A stretch of 64,000 bases of DNA, from assembly GCF_002970915.1 (NCBI RefSeq), contig NZ_CP027190.1, positions 2,356,001 through 2,420,000 on the forward strand. Direction: 5' to 3'. A model generated the notes under the pieces. That model worked only from the letters and a program-made list of their open reading frames with translations, ran no database searches and had not been told where the DNA came from. This DNA comes from Lactobacillus sp. CBA3605 (GTDB taxonomy: Bacteria; Bacillota; Bacilli; Lactobacillales; Lactobacillaceae). Positions 1 through 8,213 of the stretch are shown here, piece after piece (position 1 is the first letter of the stretch; every line of letters starts with the position of its first letter). Made by a program: the position numbers and the translations under genes.

Positions 1-995
1 AGCAATGAATTGGCCGGTTGTAACCATAAGTGATCTGTTGGCACTAAGTTCTGTAGCGTCTGGACTAAGTCGAATTTTTGATGTAAATCACTGGCCCAAA
101 CGTTGTGGCCGTCAATAATGCCCGCAGCTAAAATTTTATTGCTGGGGAAGCCGGTGGTTTTGAGGTGAGCGAGATTTTCACCATGGTCATGCACAAGGTC
201 TAAACCGATGGCTTGGACTGGCAATTGTACCACTTGATCATACAAATCCAAGCTGTCAAAGTAAGTCTGCAATTCAATATTCAAAGTTGGTACAGCCTGA
301 TGTAAGGCGGTTAAGGCCGTTTGATACGGGACCAATTCAGCCGGAGTGGTTATTTGCACTAAGGTCGGTTCATCTAATTGAATCCAGTGGGCGCCGGCAG
401 CGGCTAACTCTTGGCAGACTTGCGTGTATAACGGTAATAGCTGTGGTAACAAGGCTGTGATTGCGGCAGCATCTAGGGATTGGCCGTGGCGTTTACCCAG
501 TTTTAAGAATGAAACTGGGCCTAAAATTACTGGTTTGCCATCAATGCCAAGTTCGGTTTTAGCTTCTTGGTAGTAGCGTAACCAACGATTGTCGAGTAAT
601 TTAAACTGAACGTCATCGAATTCTGGCACGATGTAATGGTAGTTAATGTTGAACCATTTTGTCATTTCAGCGGCGACAGCGGTATCGGTACCGCGGGCAA
701 TTGCATAGTAATCAGTTAAGCTTAAACGGTGCGTGAATTTTCCAAAACGTTTGGGGATGGCACCAAAGGCGGCCAACGTATCTAAAACATGGTCATAGTC
801 CGAGTTATCAGCCACAGGAATGTAAGTCACGCCCAAGGCTTGTTGTTTCTTTAAATTGATTAAGCGTAATTTTTTTGCCGTTGCGTGAAATTCTGGCGCA
901 GCTAAACGTTGTTGCCAAAAGTGTTCCAATAAATGTTTCCATTCTCGATGTTCACCTAAACGAGGATACCCCAAATTACTACTGATTACTGTCAT
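1..995 (-). CDS. metE: 5-methyltetrahydropteroyltriglutamate-homocysteine methyltransferase, 5' part
   Basis: Cobalamin-independent methionine synthase, which transfers the methyl group of 5-methyl-THF-polyglutamate to homocysteine in the cytosol. The frame stays open from the ATG at 993-995 to the window edge, giving about 331 N-terminal residues of a family usually near 750. It starts MTVISSNLGYPRLGEHREWK, with the typical N-terminal RxGxxREwK signature, and later shows GPVSFLKLGK and HWIQLDEPTLV as in MetE N-domains. AAAGGAG sits about 8 bases before the ATG. A T-box leader with its own promoter lies upstream, so expression should follow methionyl-tRNA charging. The zinc-binding catalytic C-domain is outside the window. 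Identification is secure; only the 5' portion is seen. Confidence 0.95.
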   Translation of the reverse strand, partial: MTVISSNLGYPRLGEHREWKHLLEHFWQQRLAAPEFHATAKKLRLINLKKQQALGVTYIPVADNSDYDHVLDTLAAFGAIPKRFGKFTHRLSLTDYYAIARGTDTAVAAEMTKWFNINYHYIVPEFDDVQFKLLDNRWLRYYQEAKTELGIDGKPVILGPVSFLKLGKRHGQSLDAAAITALLPQLLPLYTQVCQELAAAGAHWIQLDEPTLVQITTPAELVPYQTALTALHQAVPTLNIELQTYFDSLDLYDQVVQLPVQAIGLDLVHDHGENLAHLKTTGFPSNKILAAGIIDGHNVWASDLHQKFDLVQTLQNLVPTDHLWLQPANSL

Positions 996-1027
996 CTTGA
1001 CCACTCCTTTAATCTAATTAAATATAA

Positions 1028-1298
1028 AAAAACGGTAACCACGTCGCAAAAGGACGAAGTTACCGTTCGTGGTACCACCTTAATTCATCAATATCTCATG
1101 ATATTGATCTTATCCCGTACATATCATACGGTAGCGGGTTAACAGTGGCTGGCTGTCATCACTTGGCAAAAAGCTCAGTGGTGCCGTTTAGAGGCCATTT
1201 TCGTTGCGTCGTTGCCTGGCTTGGTTTGCACTAATCCAAGCTCACTGTTCAGGACTGCTCAATTACTTTCCTCATCAAGACGTTGTTATTTTTAGGTT
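1028..1298 (-). promoter_or_regulatory. T-box leader of metE (probably Met-specific)
   Basis: Read on the minus strand, a long structured leader ends with the T-box core AGGTGGTACCACG (1068-1080). A terminator follows, in which AACGGTAAC pairs with GTTACCGTT before seven T (1028-1067). The upstream Stem I region contains an ATG at 1196-1198 in a GAAAATGGCC context that could be the methionine specifier codon. T-boxes sense uncharged tRNA, and a Met specifier would suit metE. The T-box and terminator are clear; the specifier assignment is my inference from position and gene. Confidence 0.88.
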
Positions 1299-1304
1299 GA
1301 CTAG

Positions 1305-1333
1305 AAAATACCACCTAAATTAGGCGAAGTCAA
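1305..1333 (-). promoter_or_regulatory. Promoter of the metE T-box transcript
   Basis: On the minus strand TTGACT (1328-1333) is followed after exactly 17 bases by TATTTT (1305-1310). The predicted start near 1298 is just ahead of the T-box Stem I. Confidence 0.65.
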
Positions 1334-1400
1334 ATTAAATCTTAACCGTTTAGCCATTTTTATCATCGTAATGTCATCGTGTAGTTGAGTATTTGCGCGA

Positions 1401-1545
1401 TTGACAAGCTTTTTTTTACTTTCTAGATAGTTAAGGTCAATCATTAACCAAACTGGCAAATTCAAAATTGACTGATGTCGGGGGACTAAGTTAGTAATTG
1501 TCCATTAATGATGCGGGTGGCTAACCCCATTTTTTCGAGCGACCG
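1401..1545 (+). promoter_or_regulatory. Candidate promoter and structured leader before the sulfation operon
   Basis: TTGACA (1401-1406) lies 17 bases from TAGATA (1424-1429), giving a predicted 5' leader of about 240 bases. Within it ATCATTAA (about 1438) can pair with TTAATGAT (about 1504), GGAC with GTCC inside that, and a small GGGT...ACCC hairpin is followed by ATTTTTT (near 1516-1535), which looks like a weak intrinsic terminator. This could be an attenuator or riboswitch-like leader. I do not recognise a known riboswitch class. Inference from primary sequence only. Confidence 0.35.
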
Positions 1546-1685
1546 TACGTTGACAAACGATGGGTAGTCATAAATTAGTCATATTATTTTCGAGATATGG
1601 TTATAGCTTTAAACAAAGTTATTGCTAGGATATTGATTGAGCCCACTTAAGCAATTTAAAAAAATAAAAAATTAGGATGATCAAA

Positions 1686-3296
1686 ATGACGAAAAGTATT
1701 TTACAACGACTATTTGCAAAACATCAAACCAAAAAAGCGGTGCTGATTTTAGGTAGTGGTCGTTCTGGCACGTCGGTTTTGACCAAATGCATTAACTTGA
1801 TGGGTGTTTCATTAGGAACCGATAATTTATTAGCACCAAGCAAGAAGATTAATCCGAAAGGTTATTTTGAGAATAAGGATATTATCAAGATTCACAAGTC
1901 ATTAGGTGGTAAGTTGCGTTATCGGCCGGCTTTTGAAGGGTACTATGACAGCCCGAAAATCAAACGAGACCGGCAAGACCTAACGCATTACCTCACTAAT
2001 TTTTTTGAAAATGAGTCTTATTTGGCAATTAAGGACCCCCGCATGAATGATTACATCGAATTATGGCAGCAAGTGTTGGCTGAGATTGACGTTCAACCGG
2101 CTGAAATTATTTTATTGCGTAATCCGATGGACGTTGTTAGTTCCAACGAACGCGCTTGGCATCGTGATACGACGTTGGCGATGCGACAATGGCAGGTACG
2201 GACGCTATTATCATTACGCGATACGCATGATCAAAATCGAATTTTAGTCACGTATGAAGAGTTGTTTAACCAACCTTTAGCAACTTTGCGTCGCATTGCT
2301 AATAAGCTAGGCCTACCTTGGCCAGCCGATGAAACAGTGTTGAGTACAGAAATCAATAATTTTATTGACCCAGATTTGCAGAAGAGTGATAGTGGTGAAA
2401 CTTTGGCTGACTTTGAAGCCCGCACCGATGTTGCGCCGGATGTTAAGGCGCTGTATTTGCTAGGTCGACAAGCTGCTAGCGATGAAAATTTCTTTGAATC
2501 GGCAGATTTTTCTCACCAGATTGAGACGCTAACGACGACTTATCTGACGACTTATGGTGCCTTATACCGTGATTTTAATGCCAAAATTACGCATAAAACA
2601 TTCTTTGTTTTTGGCAATCATCAAGCTGAAATCAATCAAGTTAATGCGCAATTGATTAACCATGGCGTGGTTATGGAGAATGATCAGACCGCTGATAGTC
2701 ATGATGATGTCGTTGCCCTTAATCAGTCATTAAAGGCCGGTGTGGCTGACATTAAGACGTATACTAAGGATTTTTCTTTAGTTGAACGGAAAGAGAATTT
2801 GAACAATTATTTACGACGTAATGCCAAGCACACGGCACTGTGGGGCATTGGTGATGCTGCGATGATGGCGGTACCCGAAATGATTGCCACAGTCAGTGCT
2901 GAGATTGGTGCTGATACGCATAATGTCGTGATTGCTGAAGACTATATGGCAATTGAGAATCAAGAGCAACTACAAACAGCGTTGCAGGGTTTAATCCGGA
3001 CGGTCCAAGCAGTTCAACAACGACCCTATTTAGTGGTACTAGCTGAGGAGTTGGAGAGTGAAGCGACGGTAAAGCAGATGCAAACGTTTGTCAATACCGT
3101 AGAAGTGGATCAACCGGAGGTACTGGCAACTAGCAAGCCCATGACGTTGAAAACACCGCTTGATTGGCAAAAAGTGGCCGAAAATGTAACTCGTTTATGT
3201 GAAGTTGCTAGTCAAGGCAGCACGGGTCAGGCCGAATTAAACCAATTTATTGATGTGAATGCAACTAAAATTTTAAAACAGATAGGTGATAAATAA
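1686..3296 (+). CDS. PAPS-dependent sulfotransferase family protein
   Basis: Predicted cytosolic sulfotransferase using PAPS as donor. Near the N-terminus GSGRSGTS (about residues 23-30) matches the 5'-phosphosulfate P-loop, and [14 protein letters not shown] (about 144-157) matches the 3'-phosphate-binding segment. I chose the ATG at 1686 because AGGA at 1674-1677 lies 8 bases upstream; the earlier ATG at 1677 overlaps that site. The sulfotransferase fold should end near residue 300; the remaining 230 residues are unassigned, although [20 protein letters not shown] loosely echoes the N-terminal P-loop strand and may be a decayed second domain. The stop overlaps the sat start by one base, so the two are translationally coupled. 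The acceptor (glycan, teichoic acid, phenol, lipid) cannot be told. Family confident; substrate unknown. Confidence 0.8.
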   Translation: MTKSILQRLFAKHQTKKAVLILGSGRSGTSVLTKCINLMGVSLGTDNLLAPSKKINPKGYFENKDIIKIHKSLGGKLRYRPAFEGYYDSPKIKRDRQDLTHYLTNFFENESYLAIKDPRMNDYIELWQQVLAEIDVQPAEIILLRNPMDVVSSNERAWHRDTTLAMRQWQVRTLLSLRDTHDQNRILVTYEELFNQPLATLRRIANKLGLPWPADETVLSTEINNFIDPDLQKSDSGETLADFEARTDVAPDVKALYLLGRQAASDENFFESADFSHQIETLTTTYLTTYGALYRDFNAKITHKTFFVFGNHQAEINQVNAQLINHGVVMENDQTADSHDDVVALNQSLKAGVADIKTYTKDFSLVERKENLNNYLRRNAKHTALWGIGDAAMMAVPEMIATVSAEIGADTHNVVIAEDYMAIENQEQLQTALQGLIRTVQAVQQRPYLVVLAEELESEATVKQMQTFVNTVEVDQPEVLATSKPMTLKTPLDWQKVAENVTRLCEVASQGSTGQAELNQFIDVNATKILKQIGDK

Positions 3297-4465
3297 TGGA
3301 AAAAGTATATGGTATTACCCCTCATGGTGGCCAATTAATTAATTTGGAAGACTATTCAGCTACTGCTCAAGCTGAGGCAGCTAAGTTGCCTAGCTTAACG
3401 ATCAATGCTTGGAATTTATCTGACTTAGAACTAATCGGAATTGGCGGTTTCAGCCCGTTGACTGGCTTTATGACTAGTGATGATTACCATGCCGTGGTGA
3501 ACACGATGCATTTAAATAATGGCGTTATCTGGAGTGTTCCCATCACGTTGCCAGTTTCAAAAGCAGTTGCTGCAACAATTGAATTAAATCAAAAAATTGC
3601 CTTAAAAACTGCTGATGGCACCATTTATGGCACGCTCTTAGTTGAAGATAAATATGTACCAGATAAGCAACTTGAAGCACAGAATGTGTATGGGACCACT
3701 GAAGTTGCCCATCCTGGGGTTAAACGATTATTTGAAAATGGCGATGTGTATCTAGGCGGTGCTGTTAAGCTACTTAAAAAGCCAACCCATGGCGATTTTG
3801 CCGACTATTACATGGCACCAATTGAAACTCGAAAAATGTTTCATGATTTAGGATGGCAGACTATCGTTGGCTTCCAAACCCGGAATCCGATTCATCGAGC
3901 CCATGAATATATTCAAAAATTAGCCTTAGAAAATGTTGACGGCTTATTCCTCAATCCATTAGTTGGCGAAACGAAGGCAGATGATATCCCGGCGGATGTT
4001 CGAATGGAAAGTTATAAAACCATTTTGAAGTATTATTATCCGACTGATCGGGTCCGGTTAGTTATTTATCCCGCTGCCATGCGGTATGCCGGGCCTAAAG
4101 AAGCTATTTTGCATGCAATTGTACGTAAAAATTATGGCTGTACCGACTTTATTGTAGGCCGTGATCATGCTGGGGTGGGCGACTATTACGGTACTTATGA
4201 AGCACAGGAATTGATTGCGACTGTCGAAGATGAAATGGATATGCATTTCTTCAAGTTTGATAATTCTTTCTATTGCCAGAAATGTGGTTCAATGGCGACC
4301 AGCAAAACTTGCCCGCATGATGATGCCGATCATGTTTCATTAAGTGGTACTAAAGTACGGAAGATGCTGAGTGATGGCGTTGTACCACCGAAAGAGGTCT
4401 CTCGTCCAGAAGTGGCCCAAGTCTTAATTGATGGTTTGAAGCGTAAACGCGAAATGGAGGTCTAA
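3296..4465 (+). CDS. sat: Sulfate adenylyltransferase (ATP sulfurylase)
   Basis: Makes APS and pyrophosphate from sulfate and ATP, the first step of sulfate activation. The 389-residue length fits the stand-alone bacterial/archaeal enzyme without a fused APS kinase. Visible signatures are [15 protein letters not shown] (QxRNPxHxxH nucleotide site), [12 protein letters not shown], and a C-terminal SGTKVRKML motif. A CxxC...C-H cluster ([17 protein letters not shown]) near residue 325-340 looks like the zinc-binding insert of this subtype. AGGTGAT precedes the start, which overlaps the upstream sulfotransferase stop; cysC follows after 2 bases. This is one enzyme of a PAPS-generating operon. 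Confidence 0.95.
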   Translation: MEKVYGITPHGGQLINLEDYSATAQAEAAKLPSLTINAWNLSDLELIGIGGFSPLTGFMTSDDYHAVVNTMHLNNGVIWSVPITLPVSKAVAATIELNQKIALKTADGTIYGTLLVEDKYVPDKQLEAQNVYGTTEVAHPGVKRLFENGDVYLGGAVKLLKKPTHGDFADYYMAPIETRKMFHDLGWQTIVGFQTRNPIHRAHEYIQKLALENVDGLFLNPLVGETKADDIPADVRMESYKTILKYYYPTDRVRLVIYPAAMRYAGPKEAILHAIVRKNYGCTDFIVGRDHAGVGDYYGTYEAQELIATVEDEMDMHFFKFDNSFYCQKCGSMATSKTCPHDDADHVSLSGTKVRKMLSDGVVPPKEVSRPEVAQVLIDGLKRKREMEV

Positions 4466-4467
4466 GT

Positions 4468-5103
4468 ATGACTAAATCTGAAAATATTACGTGGCAGGAT
4501 TCAAAAGTTAACAAGACCCAGCGGCAAGCTTTGATTGGTCATAAGAGTGCCGTACTATGGTTCACCGGGTTATCCGGTTCAGGAAAGTCAACAATAGCCA
4601 ATGAGGTCGAAAAACAGCTTTTTAATCAACAAATCAGTAGTTATGTTTTGGACGGCGATAATGTCCGTTTTGGGTTAAATAGTAACTTGGGTTTTTCAGC
4701 AGATGATCGGCAAGAGAATATTCGTCGCATTGGTGAAGTTTCAAAACTGTTTGTAGATGCCGGGGTGATTACGTTGACCGCATTTATTTCGCCTTACCGT
4801 GCTGATCGAGATAAGGTCCGGGCGCTATTAGCGGCGGATGAATTCATCGAAGTTTATGTCGATACGCCGATTGAAGTTTGTGAACAACGCGACGTTAAGC
4901 AGCTATATGCGAAAGCTCGGCGTGGTGAAATCACTGGATTTACAGGTATTGATGCGCCCTATGAAGCGCCAGTTAATCCAGAAATTACGATTAATACTGC
5001 TGAGCAACCGTTAGCAGCTTCTGTTGCTCAGGTATTGGATTATTTACATGAAAATGATTATATTGATTTAGATCACGCCAAGGACTTTGAAGCTATTGAT
5101 TAG
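4468..5103 (+). CDS. cysC: Adenylyl-sulfate kinase (APS kinase)
   Basis: Phosphorylates APS to PAPS with ATP. The Walker A motif GLSGSGKST is at about residues 33-41, followed by the APS kinase hallmarks [39 protein letters not shown] and [16 protein letters not shown]. At 211 residues it is normal length. GGAGGT lies just before the ATG, two bases after sat. Its 3' end overlaps the start of the DHH phosphoesterase gene. Because no PAPS reductase is present nearby, PAPS is most simply routed to the sulfotransferase encoded first in the operon. Confidence 0.95.
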   Translation: MTKSENITWQDSKVNKTQRQALIGHKSAVLWFTGLSGSGKSTIANEVEKQLFNQQISSYVLDGDNVRFGLNSNLGFSADDRQENIRRIGEVSKLFVDAGVITLTAFISPYRADRDKVRALLAADEFIEVYVDTPIEVCEQRDVKQLYAKARRGEITGFTGIDAPYEAPVNPEITINTAEQPLAASVAQVLDYLHENDYIDLDHAKDFEAID

Positions 5104-6028
5104 CGCAATTATTGCGACTATCAAAAAATATGATCGAATTTTTGTTTATCGGCATACGAATCCTGATCCGGATGCGATTGGCACGCAATTTGGTTTAGTC
5201 ACGGTGCTCCAACAAACCTTCCCAGCTAAAATGGTGATGGCGATGGGGGCAGTTCCGCCGGCTCTTCAGTGGCTGAGTGAACCAATATCCACAACCATCA
5301 CGGCCACTGCCGATGATTTAGTGATTGTGGTTGATTGTGCGAATCAAAAGCGGATTGATGGTAGACTACCGGCAGGCGCGCCAGTCATCAAAATTGATCA
5401 CCATCCTAATCGTGATCCTTATGGTGATTTGAATTGGGTTGATGAGCAAGTGGCAAGTTGTGCGGAATTAATTGCTAGGCTCGCGCAAACGGCCCAGTTA
5501 ACGGTGACACCGATTGCGGCGACGCAATTGTATGCGGGAATTATCGGTGATACGGTCCGGTTTTCAACCCCTGAAACGACGGCGCAAACATTGCAGACTG
5601 CTACCGACTTAGTTGCAGTTGGTGTGGATGTGGCGAAGGTCAGCCATCACGAGATGGATTTGACACCAGCATTGAGCAAGCTATTTGGCTACGTTTTAAG
5701 TGAAATTCAAGTGGATGCAGCTGGATTAGGTCAAGTTATTTTAACTCAGGCCCAATTAACGGCGTTTGGCTTGTTACCCGGTGAAGAAGATGCGGTTGTT
5801 AAATTACCGGGACAGTTGACTAATGTCGCTGTCTGGTTATTATTTATCGAACAACCAGATGGTCAATATCGGGTACATTTCCGGTCTAAATCACTTGCGA
5901 TTGATTCAGTTGCCCAAGTTTATCATGGTGGCGGTCATCCGCTAGCCAGTGGGGCGTTTATCCCGGATTTAGCAACGGTCCAATCGGTGGTTCAGCATGT
6001 TCAGGTGCTCATGAAAAAAGAAAGTTGA
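5096..6028 (+). CDS. nrnA: DHH/DHHA1 phosphoesterase, NrnA-type pAp phosphatase / nanoRNase
   Basis: Family members hydrolyse 3'-phosphoadenosine 5'-phosphate (pAp) to AMP and degrade short oligoribonucleotides. Visible motifs are [21 protein letters not shown] (the DHH motif) and the DHHA1 motif [11 protein letters not shown] near the C-terminus. The start is uncertain: TTG at 5096 is about 11 bases after AGGA (5081-5084), whereas TTG at 5087 is too close to it; both lie inside the 3' end of cysC, so translation is coupled. pAp is the inhibitory by-product of every PAPS-dependent sulfotransfer, so its place in this operon makes functional sense. It ends at a strong terminator. Confidence 0.88.
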   Translation: MISAIIATIKKYDRIFVYRHTNPDPDAIGTQFGLVTVLQQTFPAKMVMAMGAVPPALQWLSEPISTTITATADDLVIVVDCANQKRIDGRLPAGAPVIKIDHHPNRDPYGDLNWVDEQVASCAELIARLAQTAQLTVTPIAATQLYAGIIGDTVRFSTPETTAQTLQTATDLVAVGVDVAKVSHHEMDLTPALSKLFGYVLSEIQVDAAGLGQVILTQAQLTAFGLLPGEEDAVVKLPGQLTNVAVWLLFIEQPDGQYRVHFRSKSLAIDSVAQVYHGGGHPLASGAFIPDLATVQSVVQHVQVLMKKES

Positions 6029-6066
6029 TTACTCAAACGCATTTCTGTGAGCTAACTAATCATATT

Positions 6067-6113
6067 AACCATTTAAACCCCGTAATAAAATTATGGGGTT
6101 TAAATGGTTTTTA
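6067..6113 (+). terminator. Terminator of the sulfotransferase-sat-cysC-nrnA operon
   Basis: A perfect 15-bp stem (6067-6081 with 6095-6109), a 13-base loop, and a T-rich tail. It separates the PAPS operon from the arylsulfotransferase gene. Confidence 0.9.
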
Positions 6114-6191
6114 GCGGTAATTTAAAGCATAATAAAGGTTGTATTAAATAATGAAAAATTATATTGGGAGATATTAGGAGGAAAGCGCGAA

Positions 6192-7934
6192 ATGCGAAAA
6201 AAAGGCATAATTATTTCGGTAATCGTGGTGGTTTTAGTGGCAATTGGTGGCGGCTATGGCTACAAGCACTATCAGTCAACAACTACCACTAAGCAGACTA
6301 CGACGAGTAACATTCGATCCGATCAAGCGGTTAAGAAAGATATCAATACTCGGTTGGTGACTAATGAGATTAAATCGCAGTCAGGTATGAAGGCTACTTT
6401 GAAAAAAGCAGTAAATAATGAGCAGTACACAATCAATAACATGTATACCAAGGTCAATCCATATGGCACCTCGCCGTTGTCGGCAGTAGTGATTTTTCAA
6501 ACTACCAAAGTGGCTAAAATTAGTTATACTGTCGTTGGTAAAAGCAAAGCAACTTCAATTACGAATACGCAAAGTAAGTATTCAACCCATCACCAGCTGC
6601 AAGTGTTAGGACTGTATGCAAATACCAATAATCAAGTGAACGTGAAGGTGACCTATAAAGATGGCTCCAGCACGTCGAAAACGATTCATTTGCAGACAGC
6701 TAAGCTGCCGAGCTCATTAACCAGTGTAAAAATCAATGTTAAAAAAGCGAACAAACAAAAGATGGTTATGGGCACTGGTAACTCGAAGTTAACGTTTATG
6801 GTGCGGACGACGATTTCTGGGAAGAACCAAGCGAAGAACTTTACCTTTGGACTTGATGCCGATGGGGCAATTCGCTGGTATACCACGAAACCAACGTCGC
6901 ATATTTTTAAGCAATTAACGAATGGGCATTTATTGATTTGGACGAAATCAAAGAGTAGTCATTCATATTTTGATGAATTAGTTGAAATGGATTATACCGG
7001 AAAAGTCTACAAGACTTACAAGTTCAATCATAAGGCTTGGGGTAAAACGAAGGGCTCAAAGAAGCAAAATCATAACCAAGTCCATCATGATGTGACGGAG
7101 TTAGCCAATGGGGACTTGATTGCCACCGTATCTGATGGTGGTCGGACCTATGTGGAAGATACGATGATTGTGATTTCACATCGGACGGGTAAAATTATCA
7201 AAGTCATCAATTTGAAAAAAATATTACCGGCGAAATTCTATACGACCTATAATGCGACCAGTTCAAATAAGTATATGGGTAAAAAGGATTGGTTCCATCA
7301 AAATTCAGTTTATTATACGAAGTCGGACAATAGTTTGATTATCTCTAGTCGAAACCAGAATTTAGTCATGAAGATTAATTATAAGACGGAAAAAATTCAA
7401 TGGATTTTGTCTGGTAAAAAGCGCTCGGCTTGGCCGAAGTCGTACCGGAAATATTTATTGAAGGCGAGTGGTAAGATTGCCTGGCCAGGTGGTCAACATG
7501 CCGCTATCGTCAATCCAACGACGTTGAAGAATAAAAATTCCTTGAATCTTTTGATTTTTAACAATAATATCGCAGTTGGGACGACTAAAAAGTCCTTAGC
7601 CGCTTCATCAGGAAAGTATTCTGAGGGGGTTGAATATCGAATCAATGAAAAGACGAAGACCATTAAGCAAGTGGCTAGCTATGGAAAATCGTTAGGCAAG
7701 GCCAACTTTGCCGATATCATTGGCTCTAACCGTTACTTGAGTGCGACTAATCGACTGATTGACTTTGGCTGGTTAGATAGTGGTAAAGCCGCTAATATTA
7801 TTGAATATGATCAAAAGACGCAACAAGAAGTCTTTAATGTGAAGTTGACGAATCTTGGCAGTGGCGGGTATGTTTATCGTGCTGAACGGTTCTCACTGTA
7901 TCCCACTAAGCATGCTTATGGGATTAATGAATAA
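6192..7934 (+). CDS. Aryl-sulfate sulfotransferase (ASST family), membrane-anchored
   Basis: ASST enzymes move a sulfuryl group from one aryl sulfate to a phenolic acceptor through a sulfo-histidine, without PAPS. The 580-residue protein has the beta-propeller style repeats of the family (DADGAIRWYT, NGHLLIWTK, DYTGKVYKTYKF), a His-rich NHNQVHHDVTELANGD segment near residues 291-306, and WFHQNSVYY and WPGGQHAA further on, each offering a conserved histidine. Residues about 5-24 form one hydrophobic N-terminal anchor with no lipobox, so the catalytic part should face outside. AGGAGG is 10 bases before the ATG. It has its own terminator and lies between the PAPS operon and a putative anion permease. 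Whether it shares a substrate with the cytosolic sulfotransferase is unknown. Confidence 0.82.
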   Translation: MRKKGIIISVIVVVLVAIGGGYGYKHYQSTTTTKQTTTSNIRSDQAVKKDINTRLVTNEIKSQSGMKATLKKAVNNEQYTINNMYTKVNPYGTSPLSAVVIFQTTKVAKISYTVVGKSKATSITNTQSKYSTHHQLQVLGLYANTNNQVNVKVTYKDGSSTSKTIHLQTAKLPSSLTSVKINVKKANKQKMVMGTGNSKLTFMVRTTISGKNQAKNFTFGLDADGAIRWYTTKPTSHIFKQLTNGHLLIWTKSKSSHSYFDELVEMDYTGKVYKTYKFNHKAWGKTKGSKKQNHNQVHHDVTELANGDLIATVSDGGRTYVEDTMIVISHRTGKIIKVINLKKILPAKFYTTYNATSSNKYMGKKDWFHQNSVYYTKSDNSLIISSRNQNLVMKINYKTEKIQWILSGKKRSAWPKSYRKYLLKASGKIAWPGGQHAAIVNPTTLKNKNSLNLLIFNNNIAVGTTKKSLAASSGKYSEGVEYRINEKTKTIKQVASYGKSLGKANFADIIGSNRYLSATNRLIDFGWLDSGKAANIIEYDQKTQQEVFNVKLTNLGSGGYVYRAERFSLYPTKHAYGINE

Positions 7935-7948
7935 CCCTGTTTAAATGT

Positions 7949-8000
7949 GAAAAGTCGATTTGAAGCCTGATTATGAGGGCTTTAAATCGACTTTTTTTAT
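7949..8000 (+). terminator. Terminator after the ASST gene
   Basis: An AAAAGTCGATTTGAAGCC arm pairs with GGCTTTAAATCGACTTTT across a short loop, followed by a seven-T run. Confidence 0.9.
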
Positions 8001-8091
8001 CAAAATTTAGTTGTTTCAACCTTTATTCAAAAAAAAATCATAAACGACCTAGTTGTGACAATTTATTATCGAATAAATTCACACTGTGTCG

Positions 8092-8123
8092 TTAATTCGT
8101 TCACATTACAAGCCTACAATGTA
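8092..8123 (+). promoter_or_regulatory. Candidate promoter/operator upstream of SLC13 permease
   Basis: TACAAT (8115-8120) could be a -10 box and overlaps an imperfect palindrome, ACATT-N10-AATGT (8103-8122). A second inverted arrangement, AATTTATT...AATAAATT, lies at about 8059-8078. No strong -35 is seen. This is weak evidence that the gene is controlled separately from the PAPS operon. Confidence 0.3.
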
Positions 8124-8213
8124 AAGCATGTTGATAAAGCGCTAAGCCATTTTTCGACGATGGCAGCTTTGCGAGTAACATGTCATCTAAACTAAGCTGA
8201 GTATGGGAGCGAA

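Noticed and set aside
1550..1578. Second TTGACA (1550-1555) as promoter of the sulfation operon
   Set aside because: No acceptable -10 at 16-18 bases; the box pair at 1401/1424 is much better.
2231..2425. Minus-strand and out-of-frame open frames inside sulfotransferase, sat, ASST, argS, ftsK-like and other genes
   Set aside because: They lie in shadow of well-supported genes, lack ribosome sites and show no family motifs.
3296..6028. Reading sat-cysC as an assimilatory cysteine pathway
   Set aside because: No APS/PAPS reductase or sulfite reductase follows; a sulfotransferase and a pAp phosphatase share the operon instead. Genes elsewhere in the genome could still change this.
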